Source of the DNA: Massilia sp. NR 4-1
Lineage (GTDB): Bacteria; Pseudomonadota; Gammaproteobacteria; Burkholderiales; Burkholderiaceae_D
Direction: 5' to 3'
Length of the DNA: 64,000 bases
Assembly: GCF_001191005.1 (NCBI RefSeq)
Contig: NZ_CP012201.1
Span: 806,001 to 870,000 of the forward strand
Both the position numbers and the translations under genes were made by a program. Within the stretch, counting starts at the first letter, position 1. Each line of letters opens with the position of its first letter. The notes under the pieces were generated by a model. The model searched no databases. It had not been told where the DNA came from and was given only the letters and a program-made list of their open reading frames with translations. This document shows positions 48,930 through 57,922 of this stretch, one piece after another.

Positions 48930-49451
48930 ATGTTGAAGACCGCTCCCGCTACGCTGACCAAGTATGTTGCCGTGCTCGCCCTGGGGCTGCTGTCCCTGGC
49001 GCCGGCATATGCGCAGTCGTCCAAGATCGCCTGGCTCAGTTCCGAACGCATTTACAATGAGTCGAAACTGGCCAAGCTGGCTGGCGACAAGCTGGCGGAA
49101 GAGTTCTCCCGGCGCGAAAAAGCGGTGCAGGATCTGGCCGTGCGCATGAAGACGGTGTCGGAAAAGCTGGAGAAGGACAACGCCACGCTGGCCGAGGCCG
49201 AGCGCGTCAAGCGGCAGAAGGAATACTTCGAACTGGAGAAGGAATTCCAGCGCCGCCAGCGCGAGTTCCGCGAAGACCTGAACCAGCGCACCAACGAGGA
49301 GCGCGCCGCCATCGCCGAGAAGGCGACGCGCATCATCAAGCAGCTGGCGCTCACCGAAGGCTTCGACATTGTGCTGCAGGACGCCGTCTGGGCCAGCCCG
49401 CGCATCGACATTACCGACAAGGTACTGGCCGCGCTGGACAAGGATAAGTAA
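48930..49451 (+). CDS. skp: Periplasmic chaperone Skp (OmpH family)
   Basis: This 173-residue protein has a signal peptide (VLALGLLSLAPAYAQ) and a long, strongly charged coiled-coil body (about residues 50-130), matching the tentacles of trimeric Skp that hold unfolded outer-membrane proteins. CGGAG precedes the ATG. It lies between bamA and lpxD, its standard place. Confidence 0.96.
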   Translation: MLKTAPATLTKYVAVLALGLLSLAPAYAQSSKIAWLSSERIYNESKLAKLAGDKLAEEFSRREKAVQDLAVRMKTVSEKLEKDNATLAEAERVKRQKEYFELEKEFQRRQREFREDLNQRTNEERAAIAEKATRIIKQLALTEGFDIVLQDAVWASPRIDITDKVLAALDKDK

Positions 49452-49481
49452 ACAGATTTTAGATTGGATTGGAATACCCCG

Positions 49482-50537
49482 ATGGGCACTCGACTAGGAG
49501 AATTGGTCGAACGCTTGGGCGGGCAGTTGGTGGGCGACCCGAACCTTGAGGTGATCGGAATCGCGCCGTTGACGGACGCCGGCGCTTCGCACATCAGCTT
49601 TCTCAGCAACAGCAAATTCCGCTCCCAGGCCGGACAAAGCCAGGCGGCGGCCATGATCGTGTCGGCCGCCGACGACGCCACCGTCGCCGAGCAGTTCAAA
49701 GGCGCGCGCATCGTCGTCAAGAACCCGTATGTCTACTTCGCCAGGGCGGCCCAGTACTTCGAGTCGCTGACGGCCATCGTGCCGCCGGCCGGCATCCACC
49801 CCAGCGCCGTGGTGCACGAGAGCGCGCAGGTCGACCCTAGCGCCCATATCGGCCCGCAGGTGACGGTGGAGGCGGGCGCCGTGATCGGCGCGCGCGCCGT
49901 GATCGACGCCGGCTGCTATATCGGCCGCGAGGCGGTGATCGGCGCGGAGACGCACTTCTTCGCCAACGTGACCTTCCACGCGCGCTGCCGCATCGGCCAG
50001 CGCGGCATCGTCCATTCCGGCGCCGTGATCGGCACCGACGGTTTCGGTTTCGCCAACGAAGGCGGCGTGTATATCAAGATTCCGCAGGTGGGCTGCGTGG
50101 TGATCGGCGACGATGTGGACATCGGCGCCAACACCACGATCGACCGCGGCGCGCTGGCCGACACCATCATCGAAGACGGCGTCAAGCTGGACAACCAGAT
50201 CCAGATCGGCCATAACTGCCATATCGGCGCGCACACGGCCATGGCCGGCTGCGTCGGCGTGGCCGGCAGCGCCAAGATCGGCAAGTATTGCACCTTCGGC
50301 GGCGCGGCCATGGTGCTGGGCCACCTGACCATCGCCGACCATGTGCACGTCTCGTCGGGCAGCATGGTCTCGCGCTCCATCCTGGAAGCGGGGCAGTACA
50401 CCGGCTTCTATCCGCTGGCGAAAAACAGCGAGTGGGAAAAATCCGCTGCCATCGTGCGCAACTTGTCGGCCATGCGCGACAAGATCCGCGCGCTGGAAAA
50501 AACCATTAAAACGATAACGAATCAAGACGAATCATGA
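49482..50537 (+). CDS. lpxD: UDP-3-O-acylglucosamine N-acyltransferase
   Basis: This 351-residue enzyme adds the second acyl chain in lipid A synthesis. The N-terminal uridine-binding domain (about 1-100) contains SHISFLSNSKFRSQ. A left-handed beta-helix of hexapeptide repeats (about 105-310) includes TDGFGFANEGG and IGHNCHIGAHTAMAG, where the His is the likely base. The ATG at 49482 is preferred to a TTG at 49464. It overlaps fabZ by four bases. Confidence 0.97.
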   Translation: MGTRLGELVERLGGQLVGDPNLEVIGIAPLTDAGASHISFLSNSKFRSQAGQSQAAAMIVSAADDATVAEQFKGARIVVKNPYVYFARAAQYFESLTAIVPPAGIHPSAVVHESAQVDPSAHIGPQVTVEAGAVIGARAVIDAGCYIGREAVIGAETHFFANVTFHARCRIGQRGIVHSGAVIGTDGFGFANEGGVYIKIPQVGCVVIGDDVDIGANTTIDRGALADTIIEDGVKLDNQIQIGHNCHIGAHTAMAGCVGVAGSAKIGKYCTFGGAAMVLGHLTIADHVHVSSGSMVSRSILEAGQYTGFYPLAKNSEWEKSAAIVRNLSAMRDKIRALEKTIKTITNQDES

Positions 50538-51016
50538 CTACTGAAAACAAAACCCTGGGCATCTGCGAAATCAAGGAATTCCTGCCGCACCGCTATCCGC
50601 TGCTGCTGGTGGACCGCGTGCTGAACTGGGAATCGGGCAAGAGCATCACCGCCATCAAGAACGTGACCGTGAACGAGGAGTTCTTCAACGGCCACTTCCC
50701 GCACAAGCCAGTGATGCCGGGCGTGCTGATGATCGAAGCGATGGCGCAAACCGCTGCCATCCTGTCCTTCCTGACCATGAACATCAAGCCGGACGAGAAT
50801 TCGGTAGTCTACTTCGTGGGCATCGACAATGCGCGCTTCAAGCGCCCGGTCGGTCCTGGCGACCAGCTGAAAATGGACGTGGAAATCCTGCGCGTTGCGC
50901 GCGGCATCTGGAAGTACAAGGCCGTCGCCACCGTGGACGGCCAGGTTGCCGTGGAAGGTGAACTGATGTGCACCATCCGTAACGCCGCCGACGCGAGCCA
51001 GCCAGCGGGGCAGTAA
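50534..51016 (+). CDS. fabZ: 3-hydroxyacyl-ACP dehydratase FabZ
   Basis: This 160-residue hot-dog enzyme dehydrates 3-hydroxyacyl-ACP in fatty acid elongation and competes with lipid A synthesis for substrate. Catalytic H54 lies in FNGHFPHKPVMPG and E68 in LMIEAMAQ. Its stop codon shares a base with the lpxA start, and its start overlaps lpxD, so translation is coupled across the lipid A genes. Confidence 0.98.
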   Translation: MTTENKTLGICEIKEFLPHRYPLLLVDRVLNWESGKSITAIKNVTVNEEFFNGHFPHKPVMPGVLMIEAMAQTAAILSFLTMNIKPDENSVVYFVGIDNARFKRPVGPGDQLKMDVEILRVARGIWKYKAVATVDGQVAVEGELMCTIRNAADASQPAGQ

Positions 51017-51816
51017 TGGCAACCGTACACCCAAGCGCCATCGTCGATCCGAAGGCCCAGCTGGACGAGGGCGTCGAGATCGGCCCTTACTCGGTCATCG
51101 GTCCCAATGTGACGATCGGCGCCGGCACCAAGGTCGGTCCACACGTCGTCATCGAGGGCCACACCACGATCGGCAAGGACAACCAGTTCTTCCAGTTTTC
51201 CTCCATCGGCGCCGCGCCGCAGGACAAGAAGTGGAGCGGCGAGCCGACCCGCCTGGTGATCGGCGACCGCAACACCATCCGCGAATTCTGCACCTTCAAC
51301 ACCGGCACGGTGCAGGACAAGGGCGTGACCACGCTCGGCAACGACAACTGGATTTCGGCCTACGTCCACCTGGCGCACGACTGCACGGTGGGCAGCAATA
51401 CGATCTTCTCCAACAACGCGCAGCTCGCCGGCCACGTCGAGATCGGCGACTGGGTGATCATGAGCGGCTTCGCCAACGTGCACCAGTTCTGCAAGATCGG
51501 ACCTCACGCCTTCGTCGGCATGAGCACCAGCCTGACCCAGGACGTGCCGCCCTTCGTTCTGCTGAATGGCAATCCGGCCCAGGCCCATGGCGTGAATATC
51601 GAAGGCCTGAAGCGCCGCGGCTTCACGCGCGAGCAGATCAACGCCATCCGCGCCGCCTACAAGACCCTGTACCGTTCCGGCCTGACGCTGGAAGAGGCCA
51701 AGGCGGCCCTGCTGGCGCAGGAAGCCGAAGCCGATGTGGTGGCCAGCGGCGGCGACGTCCATGTGCGCGCCATGCGCGAGTTCCTGGATACGGCAAGCCG
51801 TGGCATCGTTCGCTGA
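51016..51816 (+). CDS. lpxA: UDP-N-acetylglucosamine O-acyltransferase
   Basis: This 266-residue trimeric enzyme catalyses the first step of lipid A synthesis. Hexapeptide repeats form a beta-helix (SAIVDPKAQLDEGVEIGPYS onward). The catalytic His lies in VHLAHDCTVGSNT. The C-terminal helical domain has NIEGLKRRGFTREQINAIRA. It is followed by lpxB, which starts inside its 3' end. Confidence 0.98.
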   Translation: MATVHPSAIVDPKAQLDEGVEIGPYSVIGPNVTIGAGTKVGPHVVIEGHTTIGKDNQFFQFSSIGAAPQDKKWSGEPTRLVIGDRNTIREFCTFNTGTVQDKGVTTLGNDNWISAYVHLAHDCTVGSNTIFSNNAQLAGHVEIGDWVIMSGFANVHQFCKIGPHAFVGMSTSLTQDVPPFVLLNGNPAQAHGVNIEGLKRRGFTREQINAIRAAYKTLYRSGLTLEEAKAALLAQEAEADVVASGGDVHVRAMREFLDTASRGIVR

Positions 51817-52957
51817 TCTCTCGATCGCGGTCGTCGCCGGCGAACCATCCGGCGACCTGCTGGCCAGCCGCCTGCTGGGCGGCCTGCGTCCGCAGCTGCC
51901 CGAGGCGCGCTTCCACGGCATCGGCGGCGCGAACATGCTGGCCCAAGGCTTCGAATCGCACTGGCCGATGGACAAGCTCACCGTGCGCGGCCTGTTCGAA
52001 ATCATCCCGCGCTACCGCGAGCTGAAAGGCATCCAGAACACCCTGTGCGAGCAGCTGCTGGCCGAAAGGCCGGCGGTCTTCATCGGCGCCGACTATCCGG
52101 GCTTTAACCTGGGGCTGGAAGCGCGCCTGAAAGAGGCCGGCATCCCCACCGTGCACTATATCGGGCCGCAGATCTGGGCCTGGCGCGGTGGACGCATCAA
52201 GAAAATCATCAAATCCGTTTCGCACATGCTGGTGGTGTTTCCGTTCGAGGAAGCGATCTACCGGCAGGCTGGCGTGCCGGTGACGTATGTTGGACATCCC
52301 CTGGCGGAAGTGATTCCGCTGAATCCGGACGAAGCGGGCGCGCGCCGCCAGCTTGGCTTGCCCGAGGATGCCAATGTGGTCACGCTGATGCCCGGTAGCC
52401 GCATGTCCGAACTTAAGTACAACACCGCTGCCTTTGTCGGCGCCTGCAAGCTGCTCAAGCAGCGCGACCGTTCGCTGCGCTTCATCGCGCCGATGGCGGG
52501 CGAGAAGCAGCGCCAGTATTTCCTGCAGCTGGTGGCCGAAGCCGGCCTGCAGGACGTGGAAATCACGCTGCTGGACGGCCAGTCGCACACCGCCATCTGC
52601 GCCGCCGACGCGGTGCTGGTGGCCTCCGGCACGGCCTCGCTGGAAGTGGCGCTGTTCAAGAAGCCCATGGTCATCGCCTACAAGATGATGCGCGCTTCCT
52701 GGGAAATCATGCGCCATATGGGCTACCAGCCCTGGATCGGCCTGCCGAACATCCTGGCGCGCGAATTCCTGGTGCCGGAACTGCTGCAGAACGCCGCCAG
52801 CGCCGAAGCCCTGGCCGAAGCCATGTGGCAGCAGCTCAGCGATGCGCCGCACCGCCTGCGCCTGGCGCAGCGCTTTACCGATATGCACCACAGCCTGCTG
52901 CGCAATAGCGCGGCCGAAGGTGCGGCAGCGGTCATGAAAGTGATCAATTCAAAGTGA
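51800..52957 (+). CDS. lpxB: Lipid-A-disaccharide synthase
   Basis: This 385-residue glycosyltransferase joins two acylated glucosamines in lipid A synthesis. The N-terminus IAVVAGEPSGDLLASRLL is conserved, as are YIGPQIWAWRGGRIKKI, YVGHPL and the UDP-binding LVASGTASLEVALFKKPMV. The likely start is GTG at 51800, which overlaps lpxA by 17 bases. The frame has an earlier ATG at 51734, but that would lie deep in lpxA and give a non-family N-terminus. Confidence 0.95.
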   Translation: MASFADLSIAVVAGEPSGDLLASRLLGGLRPQLPEARFHGIGGANMLAQGFESHWPMDKLTVRGLFEIIPRYRELKGIQNTLCEQLLAERPAVFIGADYPGFNLGLEARLKEAGIPTVHYIGPQIWAWRGGRIKKIIKSVSHMLVVFPFEEAIYRQAGVPVTYVGHPLAEVIPLNPDEAGARRQLGLPEDANVVTLMPGSRMSELKYNTAAFVGACKLLKQRDRSLRFIAPMAGEKQRQYFLQLVAEAGLQDVEITLLDGQSHTAICAADAVLVASGTASLEVALFKKPMVIAYKMMRASWEIMRHMGYQPWIGLPNILAREFLVPELLQNAASAEALAEAMWQQLSDAPHRLRLAQRFTDMHHSLLRNSAAEGAAAVMKVINSK

Positions 52958-53574
52958 AGAACCAACAAAACGGCCTGTTTGACGACTTGCCGGATTCGCC
53001 CGACGAAATCATCTGCGGCGTGGACGAAGCAGGACGCGGCCCGCTGGCCGGTCCCGTGTTCGCCGCCGCCGTGATCCTGCATCCCGGCCGTCCCATCGAC
53101 GGCTTGCGCGATTCGAAAAAGCTGACCGAGGCCAAGCGCGACGCGCTGGCGCCGCTGATCATGCAGAATGCCGTGGCCTGGGCCATCGCCGAAGCGTCGG
53201 AAGAGGAAATCGACAAGATCAATATCCTGCAGGCGAGCATGCTGGCCATGCGGCGCGCGGTCGAGGCGCTGTCCACCGTGCCGACCCTGGCCCTGATCGA
53301 CGGCAACCGCTGCCCGGTGATGAAGGTCCAGTCCATTGCCATTGTCGATGGCGACAATAAGGTGGAAGCCATTTCGGCCGCCTCGATCCTGGCCAAGACC
53401 GCGCGCGATGCGGCGCTGGTCAAGCTGCATCTGCAGTATCCGCAATACGGCTTCGACCAGCACAAGGGCTATCCCACGGCGCTGCATCTGGAACGCCTGC
53501 AACTGCACGGTGTATCGCCGGTGCACCGCCGTTCCTATGCGCCGGTGCGCAAGGTGCTGGAGGCGCTGCGATGA
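52954..53574 (+). CDS. rnhB: Ribonuclease HII
   Basis: This 206-residue endonuclease cuts RNA in RNA-DNA hybrids, including single ribonucleotides. Acidic D24-E25 lie in CGVDEAGRGPLAGPV; further ligands are in LIDGNRCPV and AARDAAL-type segments. It starts at GTG (52954), overlapping the lpxB stop by four bases. Its own stop overlaps the next gene by four bases. Confidence 0.97.
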   Translation: MKNQQNGLFDDLPDSPDEIICGVDEAGRGPLAGPVFAAAVILHPGRPIDGLRDSKKLTEAKRDALAPLIMQNAVAWAIAEASEEEIDKINILQASMLAMRRAVEALSTVPTLALIDGNRCPVMKVQSIAIVDGDNKVEAISAASILAKTARDAALVKLHLQYPQYGFDQHKGYPTALHLERLQLHGVSPVHRRSYAPVRKVLEALR

Positions 53575-54356
53575 AATCGATCACCTCGCGCGACAACGCG
53601 CAATACAAGGAACTCAAGCAGCTGGCCACCAGCTCGCAGGCGCGCCGCAAGGCCGGCCGCACCCTGCTGGATGGCGTGCACCTGTGCGAAACCTGGCTGC
53701 AGCTGCGCGGCGCGCCGGAGCAGTGCATCGTCAGCGAATCGGCGCTGCACCATCCGGAAGTGGCGGCCATCGTGATGCAGCTGCAGTCCCACCACGCCCA
53801 CTGTCTCAGCCTGCCCGACGCGCTGTACAACGCCATCAGCCAGGTTGAACACGGCGTTGGCCTGATGTTCATGGTCGAAACGCCGCAGCGCGACACTCCG
53901 GCCGCGCTGACGGTGAACGCCGTCCTGCTCGACAATCTGCAAGACCCCGGCAATGTCGGCTCCATCCTGCGCAGCGCAGCGGCCGCCGGCATCAAGGAAG
54001 TGTATTGCAGCCCCGGCACGGCGTTCTGCTGGTCGCCCAAGGTGCTGCGCGCGGCCATGGGCGCCCACTTCGTGCTGGATATTTTCGAAAATGTCGAACT
54101 GGCGCCGCTGCTGGAGAGTGCCCGCATCGCCACGCTGGCGACCAGCGGCTACGCCAAGCAGCGCCTGTACGATGTCGACCTGCGCCAGCCGGTGGCCTGG
54201 GTGCTGGGCCATGAAGGGCAGGGCGTCTCGGACGAGCTGCTGTCGCTGGCGCGCCACCAGGTGGTGATTCCCCACCTTGGCAAGGTCGAGTCGCTGAACG
54301 TCGCCGCATGCGCGGCGGTATGCTTTTTCGAGCAAGTCAGGCAGAATCAGGCTTAA
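53571..54356 (+). CDS. SpoU-family (TrmH) RNA methyltransferase
   Basis: This 261-residue SPOUT enzyme methylates a ribose 2'-O in rRNA or tRNA. A substrate-binding N-terminal domain precedes motif 1 (LDNLQDPGNVGSILRSAAAA), motif 2 (VAWVLGHEGQGVSDELL) and motif 3 (IPHLGKVESLNVAACAAVCF). These motifs form the knot that binds S-adenosylmethionine. It resembles RlmB and TsnR-like proteins; the target nucleotide is unknown. It is translationally coupled to rnhB (ATGA). Confidence 0.94.
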   Translation: MKSITSRDNAQYKELKQLATSSQARRKAGRTLLDGVHLCETWLQLRGAPEQCIVSESALHHPEVAAIVMQLQSHHAHCLSLPDALYNAISQVEHGVGLMFMVETPQRDTPAALTVNAVLLDNLQDPGNVGSILRSAAAAGIKEVYCSPGTAFCWSPKVLRAAMGAHFVLDIFENVELAPLLESARIATLATSGYAKQRLYDVDLRQPVAWVLGHEGQGVSDELLSLARHQVVIPHLGKVESLNVAACAAVCFFEQVRQNQA

Positions 54357-54442
54357 GAGAGCGGGCACACGGCCTGCTTTCGCCCCGGCGCGGCTTTGGC
54401 GCGCGCCACAACGCCCTCGCGGCGCGCGTACAGGAGCGATCC

Positions 54443-55636
54443 ATGGATATCGCGGCTTTGCATTTTCTGGTGGCGGAAGGCGAACCGGTGCAGCGCGAGC
54501 TGCTGGGCGGCTTGCTGCGCCATATGGGCGCCGTGCGCGTCTCGGCGGTGGGCGATGGACAAACGGCCCTGAATCTGCTGGAAGGCAGCGAGCCGCCCAT
54601 CGATATCGCCGTGCTGGACCTGGGCCTGCCCGGCATCGATGCGCTGGAACTGATCCGCCGCCTGTCGGATTCCGACTGCAAGGCCGGCCTGATCGTGGTC
54701 GGAGCGCAAGGCGGCGACCTGCTGTTTTGCGTCGAAACCATGGCTTTGGCCTACGGCGTCAATCTGCTGGGCGCCATCGGCAAGCCGCTCAGCATCACCC
54801 GCCTGCAACCGCTGATCGCCAACTACACCGCGCCCATCGTCCTGGCCAGTCCGGCGAATTTGCCATCGTTTAGTTTTGCCGACGTAGGCCGCGGCCTGCA
54901 GGCGCGCGAATTCGATCCCTTCTTCCAGCCCAAGATCGAACTGGAAACCGGGCAGCTGAAAGGGCTGGAGATGTTCGCCCGCTGGCGCCATCCCCAGCAT
55001 GGTGTGCTCGGGCCGGCCGCCTTTGTCGGCGTGCTGGAGGACAATCGCCGCATCGATTTCCTCGACTGGAGCATGATCGAAAAATCCGTGGCCGCCTGCC
55101 GCCTGCTGCACGACCAGAACATCCCGCTTTCCTTCTCGATCAACGTCGATCCGACCACGCTGGCCCATCCCCAGTTCATACCGCAGATGACGGCCTGCCT
55201 GGAACGCCACCGCATCCTGGCCGACTACATTACGTTTGAAATCACCGAATCGGCCGTGCTCTCCACCAACGCCCACTTCCTGGAGCGCCTGCTGCGCCTG
55301 CGCATGCTGGGCTTCGGCCTCGCCATCGATGACTACGGCACGGCGCGTTCGAACCTGCAACTGCTCGCGGCCATTCCATTCTCTGAGCTGAAGATCGACC
55401 GCAGCTTCGTCGATGGCGCTTCAAGAAAACGCGCCATCGGCACCGTGCTCAAATCCTGCCTGGGCCTGGCGCGCAGCCTGGACCGCCATTCCTGCGCCGT
55501 CGGCGTCGAAACCCGCCAGGACTGGGACTTCCTGCAAGGCTTGGGTTGCACCTACGCCCAGGGCTTCTACATCGCCAGTCCGATGCCGGTGGAAGCGATT
55601 CCCGCCTGGCTCGCGGACTGGCGCCACTTCTTCTGA
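54443..55636 (+). CDS. Receiver-EAL domain protein with altered EAL signature
   Basis: This 397-residue cytosolic protein has a receiver domain (1-125, D59 in AVLDLGLPG) and an EAL domain (155-390). It has the architecture of RocR and VieA, which hydrolyse c-di-GMP. Most catalytic residues remain: E176 (in LEMFAR, where EALxR is usual), N234, E266, D296-D297 and K318. The usual EGVE motif reads V353-G-V-E356, and the loop-6 GYSS reads ARSN. Activity may be weak or absent. The start at 54443 follows CAGGAG. It stands apart from the preceding operon by about 86 bases. Confidence 0.92.
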   Translation: MDIAALHFLVAEGEPVQRELLGGLLRHMGAVRVSAVGDGQTALNLLEGSEPPIDIAVLDLGLPGIDALELIRRLSDSDCKAGLIVVGAQGGDLLFCVETMALAYGVNLLGAIGKPLSITRLQPLIANYTAPIVLASPANLPSFSFADVGRGLQAREFDPFFQPKIELETGQLKGLEMFARWRHPQHGVLGPAAFVGVLEDNRRIDFLDWSMIEKSVAACRLLHDQNIPLSFSINVDPTTLAHPQFIPQMTACLERHRILADYITFEITESAVLSTNAHFLERLLRLRMLGFGLAIDDYGTARSNLQLLAAIPFSELKIDRSFVDGASRKRAIGTVLKSCLGLARSLDRHSCAVGVETRQDWDFLQGLGCTYAQGFYIASPMPVEAIPAWLADWRHFF

Positions 55637-55669
55637 AAACGGCTTCTCAGCCGGACATGGAAGCCGACA

Positions 55670-56557
55670 TTAGAGCTGCGGCTTATTCTCTCTGACCTTA
55701 TCCTGCTCGGCTTGCCGCTGGCGGGCCGCCGCGTTGGCGCCAGCGTGCACGGCAGCCGCATCATGCCGCAGCCATGGGGCGGCTATCGTGATCAGATAGC
55801 CGTTGACCAGCTCTTGATTTTTAGAGTCTGAAAACGCCTGGGCGGAAATCGTAGCCGCGCAAGTCGGCGGAGGGCTCTCCTGGAATCCTAGATAATTTCC
55901 GGCATAACTTCCTTGTGCCTGGCAAGGATTGAAACTGGAGTCACTGTTGTCAAAGTACTGGCGGCCTTGCATGTCGTGCATCCACCTGTAGACTGCAATA
56001 TGATTCTTGCGGGCGCGGGTATCGATGCCAGGTACATCGAATTTTTCAGCGAGCGAATTGAAGAAGGTGGTTCTGACGATCTGGCGCTCGGGCGGCAATT
56101 GCAGCAATTCCCGTTTCACGAAGAAGACATTATTCGCTTCGTTGACGTACAAGGTAAAACGATCCAATCCGGTTGGATAGACTTGCATGCGACGGGTATC
56201 GTTGGTCATGACGAAGCCGCGTACCGCATCGCCGATCATGGGCAGGTTTTCCTGGTGAAAAGAAGGATTGAGTTTCTTGAGCACCTGTTTGGCCTCATCG
56301 GCCGACATGCCGATCCGCACGCCGCCGATATCGAGTGCCTTGATACCCGCCAGGACAGGCGTAACCACCGTAGAGTCGACGCTTTGGCCGGGCGCAAGTT
56401 TGGCGCCATTCTCTGCTGCGGCAGGCGTGCCCTGGTTCTGTTGCAAGCCTGCCTTTAGGGCTGCCTTGAGGTCGATGGCGGGGCCGGCGTGCGCCAGCAG
56501 GGGCAAGGCCAAGGCCAGTGGCGCCAGGCGATGTGATGCGTTTTTTTTCATGTTCAT
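55670..56557 (-). CDS. Exported hypothetical protein
   Basis: I do not recognise this 295-residue protein. A signal peptide (LAPLALALPLLAHA, cleavage before GPAIDL) predicts export. The middle contains ALDIGGVRIGMSADEAKQVL, a pattern seen in small periplasmic domains with a GMS/T-x-EE helix. Two Cys occur near residues 212 and 235 (NPCQAQG, PPTCAAT) and could pair. The C-terminus is charged (AARQRQAEQDKVREN). The gap before it holds a hairpin (56617-56639) and an AT-rich TATATT, so it probably has its own promoter and is not part of the redox cluster upstream. Confidence 0.75.
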   Translation of the reverse strand: MNMKKNASHRLAPLALALPLLAHAGPAIDLKAALKAGLQQNQGTPAAAENGAKLAPGQSVDSTVVTPVLAGIKALDIGGVRIGMSADEAKQVLKKLNPSFHQENLPMIGDAVRGFVMTNDTRRMQVYPTGLDRFTLYVNEANNVFFVKRELLQLPPERQIVRTTFFNSLAEKFDVPGIDTRARKNHIAVYRWMHDMQGRQYFDNSDSSFNPCQAQGSYAGNYLGFQESPPPTCAATISAQAFSDSKNQELVNGYLITIAAPWLRHDAAAVHAGANAAARQRQAEQDKVRENKPQL

Positions 56558-56616
56558 ATTTCTAAAATGGATTGCGTGCCAGAAATATATTGCTTGTCAC
56601 CCATTGATTGAAACAT

Positions 56617-56639
56617 GAAATTGCATCAAAAGCAATTTC
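56617..56639. repeat. Inverted repeat between the DSD1-like gene and the exported hypothetical gene
   Basis: GAAATTGC and GCAATTTC pair perfectly around a seven-base loop just after the DSD1-like stop codon. The T-run after it on the minus strand is poor, so termination is possible but weak. Confidence 0.5.
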
Positions 56640-56649
56640 TTTTGGTTAC

Positions 56650-57921
56650 CTAAATATGGGCTTCCAGCACCGGCCAGCGGCATTCGATCCTGTCGCCGCG
56701 TATGCCGACCAGATCGCCGAATTGCAGCAGCACGGCTTCCGATTGCGTCGGCCGCAGGAACATGAAGTCGTCAGGCGCGAGGGCGACGCCTTTGGCGGCA
56801 AGATAGCCTTCCTGGTTTGAGCTGGTGTACAGGCCCGCCTTCGTGATCCCGGCAGGCGATTCCGGGTTGGCCAGCCAGTTGCCGCCGTAGGCGAAGAGGA
56901 TGTCGGCGCTGTTGCGGTCCCACGCGACCATCGGGCCGCTCAGCCACTCCATGGTCGGGACGCCGGTGTTGGCATGGCGTTTCAGGACGGGCGTTGCGAT
57001 GAAAGCTGCCGGTTCAAAGTCGGCCAGCGCCGGCAGGTCGTAATGGGATGGCTTGAGCAAGGCGGTGCCGACGGAGATATCGTTGATGCGCGAGCCGGCT
57101 TCGTGATGGCGGAAAGTCGGGCTGCCCGCGCCGTTGAAGGTCAGCGGTCCTTGCTGCAACTGGGGAAATTCCTTGGCCAGCATGTCGGCGAAGGCCGCAT
57201 AGCGGGCCTTGACCTTGGCGACCTCGCCCTGGACCAGCATCCCGGGCAAGCCCATGATGTGCGCGTCATAGCCCATGTAGCCCGAAAACATCAGCTGCTC
57301 CGGATTGGCGGCGATGACGCGCAGTGCCTGCGCCGCAGCGGCAGGACTGGTAAAGCCGCCCCGGTGCAGGCCGACGTCGATTTCCAGATTGATGCGCAGG
57401 TGCTGTCCCTGTCCCTTCGCCAGCTGGAGATACTGCGCCAGCCGCGCATCGGAATCGACCAGCCATTGCAGCTGCCGTGACGGGTCGAACGGCCCCTTGT
57501 GCTGCTTGTAGAAGGTATCCACGGCCGCCACGGGCATCGGTTTGCCAAGCAGCAGATCGGATTGCGGCCGCAGGCGCGCCAGCTCCTGGATGAAGGGACG
57601 GTGAAACACCATTACCGATTCCGTGCCCGCGCGTTTGGCAATGTACTCGACCAGCGCCGGACTGGGAACCGATTTCGCCACAATGCGGAAGGTGCGCGGC
57701 GTTCCGGTTTTGGCTGACTGGACGACGCGGTCGATATTGCGGTCAAGCCGGTCGAGGTCAATCAGCAGCACGGGTCTGTCGATGCCTTGCTTGCGCAATA
57801 GGGTATTGAGCTTGGCGTAGTAGGGCGCATGCCCGCCGCTGGATTCGGCTGGCCTGGAGAAGGCGAGGGCAGTTGCAGCGGCGGCTGTGCCGCCAAGCAG
57901 TAAGGTACGGCGTGAAACCAT
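56650..57921 (-). CDS. Tat-type PLP-dependent DSD1/D-threonine aldolase-like enzyme
   Basis: This 423-residue protein has an N-terminal twin-arginine signal (SRRTLLLGGTAAAATALAF). An alanine-racemase-type barrel follows, with the PLP lysine in FRIVAKSVPSPALVEYI, and a C-terminal D-serine-dehydratase-like domain. DSD1 and D-threonine aldolases split or deaminate D-beta-hydroxy amino acids with a metal held by a PNHxC motif. Here the position reads RPTQ393-S-E395, so His and Cys are replaced by Gln and Glu. Export, and the missing metal motif, suggest a different substrate or role. It is the last gene of a five-gene unit, one base after the FAD enzyme gene. Confidence 0.88.
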   Translation of the reverse strand: MVSRRTLLLGGTAAAATALAFSRPAESSGGHAPYYAKLNTLLRKQGIDRPVLLIDLDRLDRNIDRVVQSAKTGTPRTFRIVAKSVPSPALVEYIAKRAGTESVMVFHRPFIQELARLRPQSDLLLGKPMPVAAVDTFYKQHKGPFDPSRQLQWLVDSDARLAQYLQLAKGQGQHLRINLEIDVGLHRGGFTSPAAAAQALRVIAANPEQLMFSGYMGYDAHIMGLPGMLVQGEVAKVKARYAAFADMLAKEFPQLQQGPLTFNGAGSPTFRHHEAGSRINDISVGTALLKPSHYDLPALADFEPAAFIATPVLKRHANTGVPTMEWLSGPMVAWDRNSADILFAYGGNWLANPESPAGITKAGLYTSSNQEGYLAAKGVALAPDDFMFLRPTQSEAVLLQFGDLVGIRGDRIECRWPVLEAHI

Positions 57922-57922
57922 A

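Noticed and set aside
51734..51799. ATG start for lpxB deep inside lpxA
   Set aside because: The extra N-terminal residues (Trp, Cys and Ser rich) are a shadow of lpxA. The GTG at 51800 places the family N-terminus correctly.
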